64,000 nt of DNA from Larimichthys crocea (taxonomy: Eukaryota > Chordata > Actinopteri > Sciaenidae): NCBI RefSeq assembly GCF_000972845.2, contig NC_040018.1, positions 10,451,157 to 10,515,156 of the forward strand, in the 5' to 3' direction. The stretch's first letter is position 1, and each line of letters begins with the position of its first letter. Positions 49,622 through 59,118 of this stretch are shown one piece after another. The position numbers and the translations under genes were made by a program. Below the pieces are notes generated by a model. It was given only the letters and a program-made list of their open reading frames with translations, ran no database searches and had not been told where the DNA came from.

Positions 49622-50294
49622 TAACGGATGGGAATTGATAAGATTTTTCCGATTCCATTATCGATTTTTTATCGATTCTCATTTGAGGGAAAAAAAGGAG
49701 AACAAGCTGTTTGATCAGCATCAAACTTCAGTTAGAAGTATCACAACCTTACAAAACCAACAGCGAGGTCAAAAGAGGCCCACAGCCTAGATAATAGTAA
49801 CAATGTGTAACTACCTTCCGTAGTAACCACAGAGGTGGTCATAGCCACCTGGCTGCTGCCGCTGCTGCTAAGTTGAGATTCATCTCCAGTCCGAAGCGTG
49901 TCAAAAACCCAACATTCATTTAAAAATATTGCATGTTGTGTGCGCAAATGTTTCTGCATGTTCGTCGTGTTCCCTCCCGACACTGTTATCTCCACTTTGC
50001 AATGATTGCAAGTTGAGCTGTTGCCATCTGTTTTGGTAAAATGCAGCCAAACTTTGGAGCGTTTGATCCGAGTGGGTGCCATTGTTTACTACTGATTGCA
50101 CTGCATGTGCGAAACTTGTGTAAGTTACGTGGCGTAATTAGTCGTGCTTGCTGGAATCGAGCGTGCGTAACTTCTTGCTGAAGTTACGTGACGTAATTCG
50201 TGCTTTCTGGAATTGATAAGAGAATCATTAGATAAACTGCCAAATGATTCCATGGAATTGAAACACACGGAACCGGTTCTTTATTCCCATCCCT
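49622..50294 (-). mobile_element. Deleted hAT transposon copy inserted in the SINE
   Basis: The termini read AACGGATGGGAATTGATAAG on the left and, on the minus strand, AGGGATGGGAATAAAG on the right, the usual start of a fish hAT family. The flanking 8-mers AGAGATAA and AGAGACAG match at 6 of 8 positions and both derive from the SINE sequence, consistent with a decayed 8-bp target duplication. The copy keeps only the first transposase exon; the catalytic domain is absent. Confidence 0.75.
49741..50082 (-). pseudogene. hAT transposase N-terminal fragment with BED zinc finger
   Basis: The frame starts at ATG 50082 and encodes 113 residues. Residues about 9-50 form a BED-type zinc finger: a KVWLHFTK core, Cys25-x2-Cys28, and His45-x4-His50 in KHLRTQH. 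BED fingers bind transposon ends in hAT transposases and in domesticated ZBED proteins. A splice donor (GAAG|GTAGTT on the minus strand) ends the likely exon at 49815, after which the frame becomes meaningless. No RNase H-like catalytic or dimerisation domain follows within the 673-bp element, so this is a relic. It lies antisense in acsf3 intron 1. Confidence 0.75.
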
Positions 50295-50372
50295 AGAGAC
50301 AGCTGAAGAGTGACAGTAATGTGGGGGGAGATCCCTAGAGACAGCTGAAGAGTGACAGTAATGTGGGGGGAG
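50289..50372. repeat. 42-bp tandem duplication at the hAT/SINE junction
   Basis: The unit ATCCCTAGAGACAGCTGAAG followed by a further 22 bp ending GGGGGGAG occurs twice, at 50289-50330 and 50331-50372. The unit includes the last few bases of the hAT element plus SINE tail, so the duplication arose after the insertion. Confidence 0.85.
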
Positions 50373-50563
50373 AGAGAGAGAGATGGGAATTACATGCAGC
50401 AAAGGGCCACAGGTTGGATTCGAACCCTGTGCTTGCTTGGATGCTCCACCAACTGAGCTAACCGACGCTCCAGATTATTAGATTTTAATGCTTTTATTAG
50501 GAGAACTTTGTGTGTCGCTGGATAAAACTAAGCTCACGTGCCCTTTCTTTCTGTTAATCACAG

Positions 50564-50653
50564 ATTTCATCAGATCTGAGTGCATGCAAGACACAGAGGA
50601 TGGAGCCATCTTGAGATTCTAACTCGGGAGAGTCTGAACTGTTGTTCTCAAAC
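50564..50653 (+). other. acsf3: acsf3 5' UTR portion of exon with start codon; two short uORFs
   Basis: This sequence lies between the inferred acceptor at 50563/50564 and the start codon at 50654. It contains two upstream ATGs. The one at 50584 opens a 12-codon frame ending TAA at 50620-50622. The one at 50600 opens a 4-codon frame ending TGA at 50612-50614. Both close before the main start, so they could dampen translation. Whether they are in the mRNA depends on the inferred acceptor. Confidence 0.5.
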
Positions 50654-51373
50654 ATGCCGTCAGGACTTGTCGCTGCTGCCTGTCGCTCTCTGAGGTGGAC
50701 ACTACCCCACCGGAAAACAACTTGTCTCAGAACTCATTGGCCATCAAAGCCAGTGCAATGGCCACTGGCAACTGTGGTTGTAAGGAAGGCTCATAAATGG
50801 ACTACAGCACCATCATCAAGGATAAACCAGAGGCCGGTGTTTGCCAGAGCTCCAGCGTTTGGAGATAGGCTTGCTATCATAGACAGCAGTGGCAGCCATA
50901 GCTACCAGCGGCTGTATCGCAGCAGCCTCAGCCTTGCAGGCAGGATCAGTACCGCTCTCAACTCTGACTTTGGGGGTCTGGAAGGCAAACGAGTCTCCTT
51001 TCTGTGCGCTAATGATGCTTCCTACACAGTGGCACAGTGGGCAGCTTGGATGAGTGGTGGGACGGCAGTGCCACTCTGCCGAAAACACCCTCTATCTGAC
51101 CTGGAGTACATCATCTCTGACTCCCAGAGTTCACTGCTGGTGGCAGGACATCCTTATGCTGAAACCCTGGAGTCACTGGCGCAGAAGCTGGGGCTACCGT
51201 GCCTGACACTGCCCCCGACATCTGACCTGGGCACTTCAGATGAGGTGGACACTCAAGAGAAGGAGACAGCCATCACAGACTGGGCTGATCGACCGGCAAT
51301 GATCATCTACACCAGCGGTACCACAGGGAGACCAAAGGGAGTTCTACATACGCACAGCAGCATCCAGGCCATG
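50654..51373 (+). CDS. acsf3: acsf3 coding exon 1 (N-terminal, malonyl-CoA synthetase)
   Basis: This is the first coding exon of the mitochondrial acyl-CoA synthetase family member 3. The family member activates malonate and methylmalonate to their CoA thioesters using ATP, feeding mitochondrial fatty-acid synthesis. The exon encodes 240 residues. Residues 1 to about 55 are rich in R/K/S/T with no acidic residue, as expected of a mitochondrial targeting peptide. The segment VSFLCANDASY and the following AQWAAWMSGG are nearly identical to vertebrate ACSF3. The adenylate-forming P-loop TSGTTGRPKG sits at residues 220-229. I chose the ATG at 50654, which has A at -3; the open frame runs further upstream but only to a TTG. 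The exon ends in ATG|GTAAAT in phase 0. The splice acceptor of the same exon is probably at 50563/50564, after a pyrimidine-rich tract and CAG, leaving about 90 bp of 5' UTR in this exon. Identification rests on remembered family sequence and is very secure. Confidence 0.96.
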
Positions 51374-51509
51374 GTAAATATTGTCTAAACTATAATTACA
51401 TTCTAACCTCTAGTTTGATGGCAGAACATGTTCATCAGAGAGAAAAAGGTTGATTTGTCGCTTTAACATCACTGAGAATGGTGCAGCTGCTGCTGATAGA
51501 CTACGAAGC

Positions 51510-52103
51510 TAGCAATGTGCGATATGTCATCGTTTACGATATATATCGTCAAAACATTCCCCAGGGTAAGAATATGTCATCCCACGATAAAAACGATAAA
51601 TTCCTATTGATGACACATATATGTGCACGACACACTCGCCGCAGGAGCTCTTTCCTCACACTCCGGCCGCCAATCAGACATTCAGATCGGTCAAACCTCC
51701 ACAGCCTGAAATGTCTCTAAAGCAGAGACTATCCAGGTGGATTCACAGACTAAACTCTGATACTCTACCTGTGTGTGTTATCACTTTGTTTATTTTATGT
51801 ACCAGCTTCTAAAGCTTTGGCAGAGAGACATAAAGTAACAATAACAGAGAGCGAGCGCAGACCTCGATAAAGCTGTTATTAATCAGAGAAATAAAAAGTT
51901 ATTTCCTGATTGTTTCACAGCGGTTACATTCAGCAGGTATAGACATGCCCACCACCAGCTCACCCTAGCCTTTATTATTATTTTGGTGATAGATTTCTAG
52001 TCAAAAGGATTAGGCTGAATTGGTGTTTATCCATCATCGTTTTATCGTTATAAATACCAGAAATTATCAGGATAAATTTAGTAGTCCATATCGTCCATCC
52101 CTG
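51510..52103. mobile_element. hAT-type MITE in acsf3 intron after coding exon 1
   Basis: The termini TAGCAATGTGCGATA (left) and CAGGGATGGACGATA (right, complement) form imperfect inverted repeats, with ACGATA-rich subterminal motifs at both ends. Flanking 8-mers TACGAAGC (51502-51509) and TACAAAGC (52104-52111) match at 7 of 8 positions. The 594-bp interior has no transposase. Confidence 0.78.
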
Positions 52104-52134
52104 TACAAAGCTTTTGGCTAATTTAAGCAAGGGT

Positions 52135-52332
52135 CAGGCACGGACTGATAATCTGGCATACTGTGCATTTGCCCGGTGGGCCGACGTGCTATTTGGGCCG
52201 AAGTCTCCGTGAGCCCGCGTAGCGCAGGGCGCACGGCGCATCTAGGGCGCACGAGAAAAAAAATTCGCCTGGTTGTGGGCTGGGCTGGTCCAAAATGCCA
52301 GTGCCGATTTTTTTTGTCCCAGTCCACCACTG
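52135..52332. mobile_element. Short hAT-type MITE
   Basis: This 198-bp element starts CAGGCACGGACTG and ends CAGTCCACCACTG, whose complement is CAGTGGTGGACTG. The 8-bp flanks GCAAGGGT (52127-52134) and GCGAGGGT (52333-52340) differ at one position. It sits 31 bp downstream of another hAT MITE. Its interior is GC- and CpG-rich, unlike its surroundings. Confidence 0.78.
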
Positions 52333-52421
52333 GCGAGGGTTGTCTGTGACACAACGACTCTTTGGATCTGTTCAGACTAAAAATTTGTATATTAGTATAT
52401 TATGAAATTTCAACGTCTTCC

Positions 52422-53214
52422 TTAAAGGTCCAGTGTGTATTTATTTATTTAGCAGCATCTAGAGGTGAACTTGCAGAATGCAACCAACTGAGTACTAGAG
52501 TTGTCACGATACCAAAATGAGTAACCACGATACTATACCAGACAAAGTATCACGGTTCCGGGTATTATCGCGATACTGCAGCCTTTTTTTATTATTATAT
52601 TTTTTATGAACTGCAATGTATTTGTACAAGTTATAAATACTTATTAATTACTTATAATGTTGTTTGGTGCATGACAAACATAATACTGGTGAAGTGAGAA
52701 TTAGACTGAAACAAGTTTGAAACAACAACCTTGGTTTATTGAGAAAATGAGTGGTGCCACTGATGCCGCTGCCGTGGCAGACTCGCCGCTCGGGCCCGGT
52801 GTTTTCTGCCACGGTGAGTGTGTTGTCTCGTGTTTGTGACTGTAAGCCGTGCGCGTCTGGGCGAGACAGAACTTTAGCTTGTTGTTTGTTTTGAAGCGAA
52901 TTTCTATTGAAGCAGAGCTGTCTTCATGGAGTTCGTTCTTGATGAAACTGGCACCGGTAGTATAGTAATCCACGGTAGTACCATGGCTGTGAAAGGCCTT
53001 ATCTGGAACCAGTGTTTGATTTGTTCATTTAGACATGCTGTGGAAACATGGCGGTCTTCTTAGGAGAGGACCCACTCCCTCTGTATATATAAAAGGCTCA
53101 TTCTAAGGTAACAGAAGCACAATGATTCTTACTTTGAGTTGATTATGGACTAATGAAAATATACTAATTTGTGCCATATTCTGCCAATAAAACCTTACAC
53201 ACTGGACCTTTTAA
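52422..53214. mobile_element. TTAA-flanked MITE, fish-wide family, with nested insertion
   Basis: The left terminus TTAAAGGTCCAGTGTGTA and the complement of the right terminus TTAAAAGGTCCAGTGTGTA are near-identical inverted repeats, bounded by TTAA at 52422 and 53211. The interior includes landmarks of a repeat common in percomorph genomes (CATCTAGAGGTGAACTTGCA near the left end; AGGACCCACTCCCTCTGTAT near the right). TTAA target sites are typical of piggyBac-like transposition; the superfamily is inferred only from that. A second element interrupts it at about 52495-52978. Confidence 0.75.
52495..52978. mobile_element. Nested element starting with TTGTCACGATACC motif
   Basis: The host MITE sequence breaks at about 52495 and resumes at about 52978. 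The inserted segment begins with TTGTCACGATACCAAAATG, a motif common at the ends of fish hAT-like repeats, and ends with GTAGTATAGTAATCCACGG. Possible duplicated flanks are GAGTACTA and TAGTACCA (6 of 8). Exact ends are uncertain. Confidence 0.5.
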
Positions 53215-53803
53215 GACGTATTGACAGGAGCTTTAGTATTCTTTCTATTCTATTAAGAAGTGAAGTGACTATCCAGAGCTCTATAAATCTCATAAACATA
53301 GACACATAAAATGTCTGCATCTTTCTGAGTGTTTCGACACCCCCACATCTATATTTGACTCCCTGATTAGCATCATTCCTCTCTGTTCCAGTAGAGCTTC
53401 CTGAATAATCATTAATTTATGCCATTAAAGATCTCCTGAAGATTTTCCTGTATATTTTTAAGCGAAATTGACCCACATGTCCAATAGTGTGGAAAATTAA
53501 ATCACTCTGGAAGACGGCAGAGCTTCATTTGTCTCGAGCTGGCTCAGGGAAGTGAGTGAGTGAGTGAATGATTAAGTGAATCTGTCTGTTTTCCTGGAAG
53601 GCACCAACATCAGGTTGTCAGAATTCTTGGAAAGCTCCTCTGTCAGGTTAATGTGTGAATGAAGACTTGAGACAAACTCAAAAGGAAAATAAATTCAGCA
53701 AATCACTCCCAAGTGTAAGCTAAACGTCGCCATTTCTGATGTCTTTGACACTGCGTATATATTCACTCAATCTGTTTTGTACAATTTTGGGTATTGAAAT
53801 AAA

Positions 53804-54450
53804 ACCCCAATTCAAAAGATGTGGAGATACTGTGTAAATAAAAACAGAATGCAGTGATATGCAAATCTTTTACTGACCTATATTCAATTGAATAATGTAT
53901 AAAGATCAAATATTTAAAGTTTAAACACTAATTGTTGAAGTTTTGCATTTAACATCTTTTCCTCTTCTTGTTGCTCCAAAACCTACTTTTTACCTTTCAG
54001 CATTAATGGTGCCTTCACAGATGTGGAAGTTACCACGATACCATCACAAATTCTGACCTTCCACACTGGTATCTGGATGGTCTTTTTCCACCTTAGTCTT
54101 GAGGATAAAACGTCTATTATTTTCAAAAACATATTGAAATGTGGACTCAGCTGACCACAGCACTCTTTTCCGTCACTCACTTTCCGTCAGTCCACCTCAG
54201 ATGAGTTCAGGCCCAGCAAAGTTGGCAGCATTTCTGGACAAAGTTGTTGTCAGTCTTACTGGTGAAAGCTTTAAATGCCAGTTGTATGTCTCACTTTGAT
54301 CCGTCACTTACTGTTTCCATCGGTTGGTATTGATCATCTGGGAATGAGCTTCACTAATCAGCTATCACCTTTAACTTGCATTTGTAGGTGCAGCGCCAAA
54401 CTGTGTTTCATGTTGGTTTTAATGCAGCGCTGCCTCGGGTGGTCAAAGGC
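53804..54450. mobile_element. Decayed DNA transposon, fish-wide 'CCCCAATT' family
   Basis: It begins CCCCAATTC and soon reaches AATAAAAACAGAATGCAGTG, TATGCAAATCTTTTACTGAC and TATATTCAATTGAATAATG, the recognisable end of a transposon found in many fish genomes. Internal segments such as AATGTGGACTCAGCTGACCA and CACCTCAGATGAGTTCAGGC match its coding region in the reverse sense, but the frame is destroyed. The right end could not be placed; similarity fades after about 54450. Confidence 0.6.
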
Positions 54451-55834
54451 CAGCTTTTTTTGGAATCGGCTTTGTACACGGACGCTTCAACTTTTCCTAA
54501 TAAATGGAACATTGAATACCAATCCCCTAACCTGATTATTGAGACTGTGCCTGTGGTGTGTTCTGTGCATGGTGATAGTTAAAGTCGCCAACATCACGAA
54601 CAGTGTCAGAGGGGTACTGAATGCCATCTGAGTGATCAGAAAGCTGCAGTGACATCTGTAACAAAAGACCACTCCGCACTGACCTACATGGCCTAGTTGT
54701 TGGTGCTGTGATTTCAAATGCCGGCTCTTACAGCCAAACATTACCATGCGTGTGTGTTTCTGCAAGTGTGTCAGCAATTTGTGGTTGTAATCTTTCGCTG
54801 TATTAAACAAGATTACACTTTATTATGCGCTTACACAAATATACAGTGAATGGGGCATAGTAACCACAACACATGTACAATATAATGCAATTTAACTCAA
54901 AGGTACAAACTTTTCTCACACAGCCTTAGCCAAAATTTAACAGTAAGCCTATCAAGAACACAATTTCCCAGCATGCAGCTCAGCAATGTTCTAAGTGGTT
55001 TCATGATGAAGCTCAATTTCCTCCCACTTTATAACATAAAAATATCATTTTGGCAGCTAAATTAACCTTAATGGTAAGTTAGTGGAGTTTTTCCTTACTT
55101 GAATCAGGCGTGGATGCATATAAATAAGGACGGTCTAAGAATAGGGAGGGGGTGTTAAAGACTCATTTGTGATTTTGAGCTACAGTATATAGATAAAAAT
55201 TGACTTTACTTGACAAAAAAAAATTTGACATTTATATCCTTCATTCCTGAAATAACTCCAGGCTTCATTTCTGTGAGAAACAGTAATCCACTATTTACAA
55301 TTCAGATCTTGCATGATAACAACTCACTTTTTAAGTGGATAAATCAAACTCTTAAATCTCAATAAAAATGCTGTTACCAAACAGTTTTTGTTGACGTGTT
55401 TTGCATTTCTGAGCCTATGTTATTGTTTGATAGCGATTTGTCTTTTATTCCTCCTAAGTGCTAAAAAACATGATGATGTGACATCACGCTGAGATGTAAT
55501 GATAGCAGTATTTCACTTTTCAAAACACGAAGGATAAACATCAGATTTCACTGTTCACTGTTCTTTCTATATTAAATATTATTCATACTCAGTTTATTTG
55601 CACATCACACAGGGGGGAATTAATTTCTGAAGAGATACACCAACAGGGGCTGCAGTAGACCAGTTTGTTCCAATGATTTTGAATCATTATTATGCTGTCC
55701 AACACAAAACAAATTCATGTTCACAGAGTGAGGTGTTTCTGGCTATTGTCAGGAATCATTTTTCCAAAAACAAGACATTTCTAATTAAGGTGTGAGTACA
55801 GCGGAGGAAACTAGGTACAAAAAGTAAACTGCAT
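54450..55834. other. acsf3 intron, no recognised element
   Basis: AT-rich intron DNA between a decayed DNA transposon and the SINE before exon 2. No additional exon with ACSF3-like sequence is present. Confidence 0.6.
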
Positions 55835-56012
55835 GGGGTGTCGTTTAGCTCAGTCGGTAGAGCATCCGCCACATGTACAGAGGCTCAGTCCTTGCAGCGG
55901 GGGCCCAAGGTTTGAATCCGACCTGTAGCTCTTTCCCACATGTAATTCCCCATCTCTCTCTCCCCACACTCCTGTCACTCTTCAAACTGTCTCTGTCAAA
56001 TAAAGCCCTCTG
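55835..56012 (+). mobile_element. tRNA-derived SINE abutting acsf3 exon 2 acceptor
   Basis: This belongs to the same family as 46724-46942: A box TTTAGCTCAGTCGGTAGAGC, a degraded B box (GGTTTGAATCC), the body CATCTCTCTCTCCCCACACT, and a 3' end with CACTCTTCAAACTGTCTCTG and AAATAAAG. The exon-2 acceptor begins about 25 bp further on, so the polypyrimidine tract directly follows the SINE tail. No clear target duplication was found. Confidence 0.8.
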
Positions 56013-56037
56013 CCTCTTCTCTTTTCTCACTCCTCAG

Positions 56038-56193
56038 GTCCAATGTCTGGTTTCAGAGTGGGCGTGGTCCAAAGATGACATCATCCTCCACACCTTGCCG
56101 CTCCACCACGTGCATGGCATCGTTAACAAGCTACTGTGCCCGCTCTGGGTGGGCGCCACCTGCGTCATGGTGCCTGACTTCCAGCCTCAGAAG
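56038..56193 (+). CDS. acsf3: acsf3 coding exon 2
   Basis: This 156-bp exon is in phase 0 at both ends and encodes residues 241-292. It continues directly from exon 1 (IQAM then [10 protein letters not shown]). It carries the block LPLHHVHG (residues 260-267), which corresponds to the conserved A4-type motif of acyl-CoA synthetases, followed by [14 protein letters not shown], nearly identical to vertebrate ACSF3. The acceptor is a pyrimidine-rich run ending TCCTCAG and the donor is AAG|GTCTAG. The donor is weaker than average because it has C at +3. A tRNA-derived SINE ends only about 25 bp upstream of the acceptor, so the branch point may lie inside SINE-derived sequence. Confidence 0.95.
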
Positions 56194-56697
56194 GTCTAGA
56201 CTGCACTCCGTCTCCTTCTTGTTTTCTCGTTACACTATACCTTTCATTAACAGCCCTGAACAAAAGAGGCAGTTGTACACTTGTAAAGCTCAGGAGGTGA
56301 CTACAGAAGCTATCATTGACAGCCACGCTAACAAGTATTTCAGATTTCCAGGTCCTGAATGGACACGATGCTGCTGGGTTGAAAAAGACCTTTTTCAGTT
56401 CTTTTCACATCACTCCCTCTTTCTCTTTCAGTGTTTCCCATTCCACTTTTCCTCTCCTTCATTTTCACCCCGCCTTTATGTCCTCTCCCTCTCTCTTTCT
56501 ATCAGTCTGTCCTCCTCCTCCCTCTCTGACTGTCAAACTAAGTGTTTGGGGCTCAGTGATGAATTGCCCTGTGTGGCTTTGTATCTGACCAGTGCCGACT
56601 CACGGCAGGGGCTTAAGCAGCAGATCAATCGATGAGCTGACATTGAAGGATGATACTGCTTGTTCGGCCCTGAGAAAGGAGGGGGAGATGGGGCGCT

Positions 56698-56699
<2 letters not shown>

Positions 56700-56767
<68 letters not shown>
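56700..56767. repeat. (GT)n microsatellite in acsf3 intron
   Basis: About 34 uninterrupted GT units, the longest pure GT run in the window, about 500 bp after the exon 2 donor. Confidence 0.98.
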
Positions 56768-56769
<2 letters not shown>

Positions 56770-57639
56770 CTTTGGAAGATATAGGACTGTAAATGCACAT
56801 GTTTTCCAATGTATGTGTGTTTTTTTTGTTTGTATGTCAGGACCTCCAGAGCTCAGTGGCAGTGACGGTAGATGGAAAGGAAAGGTCTTTAAAGGACATA
56901 TGTATCTGTCAACACGGGTATTGCTACACTGTTATAGCTATCAGTATTCAGCTGTTATCCCTGACCTTGTGCACCAAACCACAAAACCCCTCCTCTCACC
57001 CTCAGAAAAAAGCCTTTATTCTCCTCCTCCTGAAGTTACAGTACGTTGATGAAGTGATCGATAGTCTGTCTCTTCTATCCCCTAAGATCTCTGAAGGGTA
57101 GCCTAGGCAGCAGAGGCCGCCATTGATTTTTTTTTCCTTCTGATTTCGCCTGGAGATAGTGACAAAAAATTTTCAGTGCAGGAATTGTGATCCAGTAAAT
57201 CGCACATAAGTCTATTTCAAGTGTGCTGCTGCAGACTCACAGAGGATGATTCACACAGCGCTGGTCAGATTTTGCTCCTTTATTTGAATCCCCCATGGAC
57301 CACTACGATTAACCATGAGTCAATTATTCATTAACCCATTCAGAAAATGTTCAGCTCGACTGTAATACTGTAGATATTGTTGAGATATTTATTAAGAGGC
57401 AGGGATAATACATCAATTCAGCGAGTTCTAACACGTAAAGGCATTTTATTAAGTTGCCTGATTGATGGAGGTGCTACTTTAAAAGCATCTTTACACACTC
57501 ACATCTGCTTGGACTATAATTCAAAGTCAAAACTAATACCTCTAAGTAATATTTCATACTTGAATGGTTTCGGTTGGACAAGACTTGGGGGTTGGATAAA
57601 GCATGCTGACAGTGTTTAGGCTCCCGGCATGACAATGTC

Positions 57640-58220
57640 GGTCCAGACAGAAATATCTCAGCAACAATTGGATGGATTTCATGCAGTTTTGTACACAGAC
57701 TCATGGTCACAAGAGGATGAAACCTACTGACTTTGGTGATCCCCCTCACTTTTCCCATAGCGCTACCAGAAATATTTCATTTATCCTGTGAAATATCTGA
57801 ACATCTACTGGATTTATTTTTACAAAATATGATGCAGACATTCGTGGTCCACAGAAGATGATCCGCCCCAATTTTCCTTTTCCAGCACACTAAAGCAGTT
57901 TTGAATGAAGTGTCTCAACAATTATTAAAAGGATCATAAAATTGTGGTGCAGATGTTTATGTTCTCCTCAGAATTAATTGTAAACGCAGATGACATCTCC
58001 TCTAGCGCCATCATCAGTTCAAAGTAGTTTGAAATGATTGACATTTCCATCAGCTTCAGCAAATAGCAAATGTTGCATGCTAACATGCTAAACTAACTAC
58101 GAAGCACATGGTAGATATTATAACAGCATGTTAACATTGTCATTGTGAGCTTGTTAGCACCAGTGAGTCAAACTAAAGCCTCACAGAGCCTCATAGAGCT
58201 GCTAACATGTCTTTGGACCC
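57640..58220. repeat. Fish-wide interspersed repeat ('ATATCTCAGCAACAATTGGATGG' type)
   Basis: It starts with AAATATCTCAGCAACAATTG, passes through two or three degenerate internal copies of a 'statement' such as CTACTGACTTTGGTGATCCC and CTAGCGCCATCATCAG, and ends with GCATGCTAACATGCTAAACT and CACAGAGCCTCATAGAGCTG. I recognise this as a very common percomorph repeat, but I do not know its class. It lies in the acsf3 intron between coding exons 2 and 3. Confidence 0.6.
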
Positions 58221-58225
58221 TTATT

Positions 58226-59071
58226 TTGATAGTGTGATACCGGAGTTTCAGTCCCAATCCTAAAACTACTTTTTTTTATGCCTTACACTGAGGACCATGA
58301 AAATGTTTTGCACAAGTTTTAATTAATTTTTAACTTCACAGTACTGTACATAACCCTTTCTAAGTAAAACACAGTTTGCACATTTACCAAACGAAATGAA
58401 CTAAAAATCTGACCAATCATCGATGGCAACCTTTGATACACTGTGCTATGGATGTATTGACGTTGAACGTCCGGTTCTTCTCAGAAAGTGAGGGAGTGGT
58501 TGAGCGCAGAGTGCAGAACTCATTGAGTTGTTTAGGATGCAGGCCATGGCTCTGGGTTCTCACCACATCCTGTCCCTCAGGTGGAGGCCAGCTCTTTGAC
58601 AGACATAAATTGCCTTCCTCTCCCCTGCAAACTGGGCTTGCTGGAAGCGCTCCACTGCACTTGATAGACACCCCACCCAGAATGGTCAGGGCACAGTCAG
58701 TTAATAATCCTTCCCTCTGCACAAAGTTTTATTCTGTATGTGCACAGGTGAACTGTGAACGGCCACAATTTTTCACCGTGTAAGGATATTGTGAGGAATG
58801 GGATACGGGCCCACTCACATTGTTGACAAGTCTTAATCATCCTGCCGCTATTTGTCGATATATTTCACTTATGTTTGTTTATTAGAGGCCGGGGAGATCA
58901 GAGGAGAAGTTAGACGTCCACAGAGAGGTCACTAAAAGGAAAAGTGGAAGGAAGAGTTTAGAAATTGTTGGCACATTAAGAAGGATGTGGTGGTACTGCA
59001 GGTGAGCAGGATGATGGGAAAGACTGCATCTTTCTGAGTGTGTGAGTACGTGTCTAGGTGTGTATATATAT

Positions 59072-59118
<47 letters not shown>

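Larger units (their letters stand above)
49585..50471 (-). mobile_element. tRNA-derived SINE (minus strand), split by hAT insertion
   Basis: Read on the minus strand, the 5' end at 50471 has a tRNA-like A box (TTAGCTCAGTTGGTGGAGCA) and a B box (GGTTCGAATCC), followed by the CTCTCTCTCCCCCCAC region and the CACTCTTCAGCTGTCTCTA tail shared with the copies at 46724 and 55835. The tail is interrupted at 50294/50295 by a hAT copy and resumes at about 49585-49621. A 42-bp segment is duplicated in tandem at 50289-50372. The tRNA-like part is degenerate SINE sequence, not a functional tRNA gene. Confidence 0.75.
47276..50563 (+). other. acsf3: Inferred acsf3 intron 1 (5' UTR intron), filled by transposons
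   Basis: If the first exon ends at 47275, the first intron is 3.3 kb. Almost all of it is repeat DNA: the foldback element 47439-49193 with its nested hAT element, an extra arm copy 49194-49330, and a minus-strand SINE split by a deleted hAT transposon 49585-50471. Little unique sequence remains. Confidence 0.45.

Noticed and set aside
50642..50653. Upstream start of acsf3 at 50642
   Set aside because: The codon there is TTG. The first in-frame ATG is at 50654 with A at -3, which is the expected start for a nuclear vertebrate gene.
56075..56635. 186-codon frame overlapping acsf3 exon 2
   Set aside because: It is the +1-type shadow of exon 2 continuing into CT-rich intron; the true frame splices at 56193.
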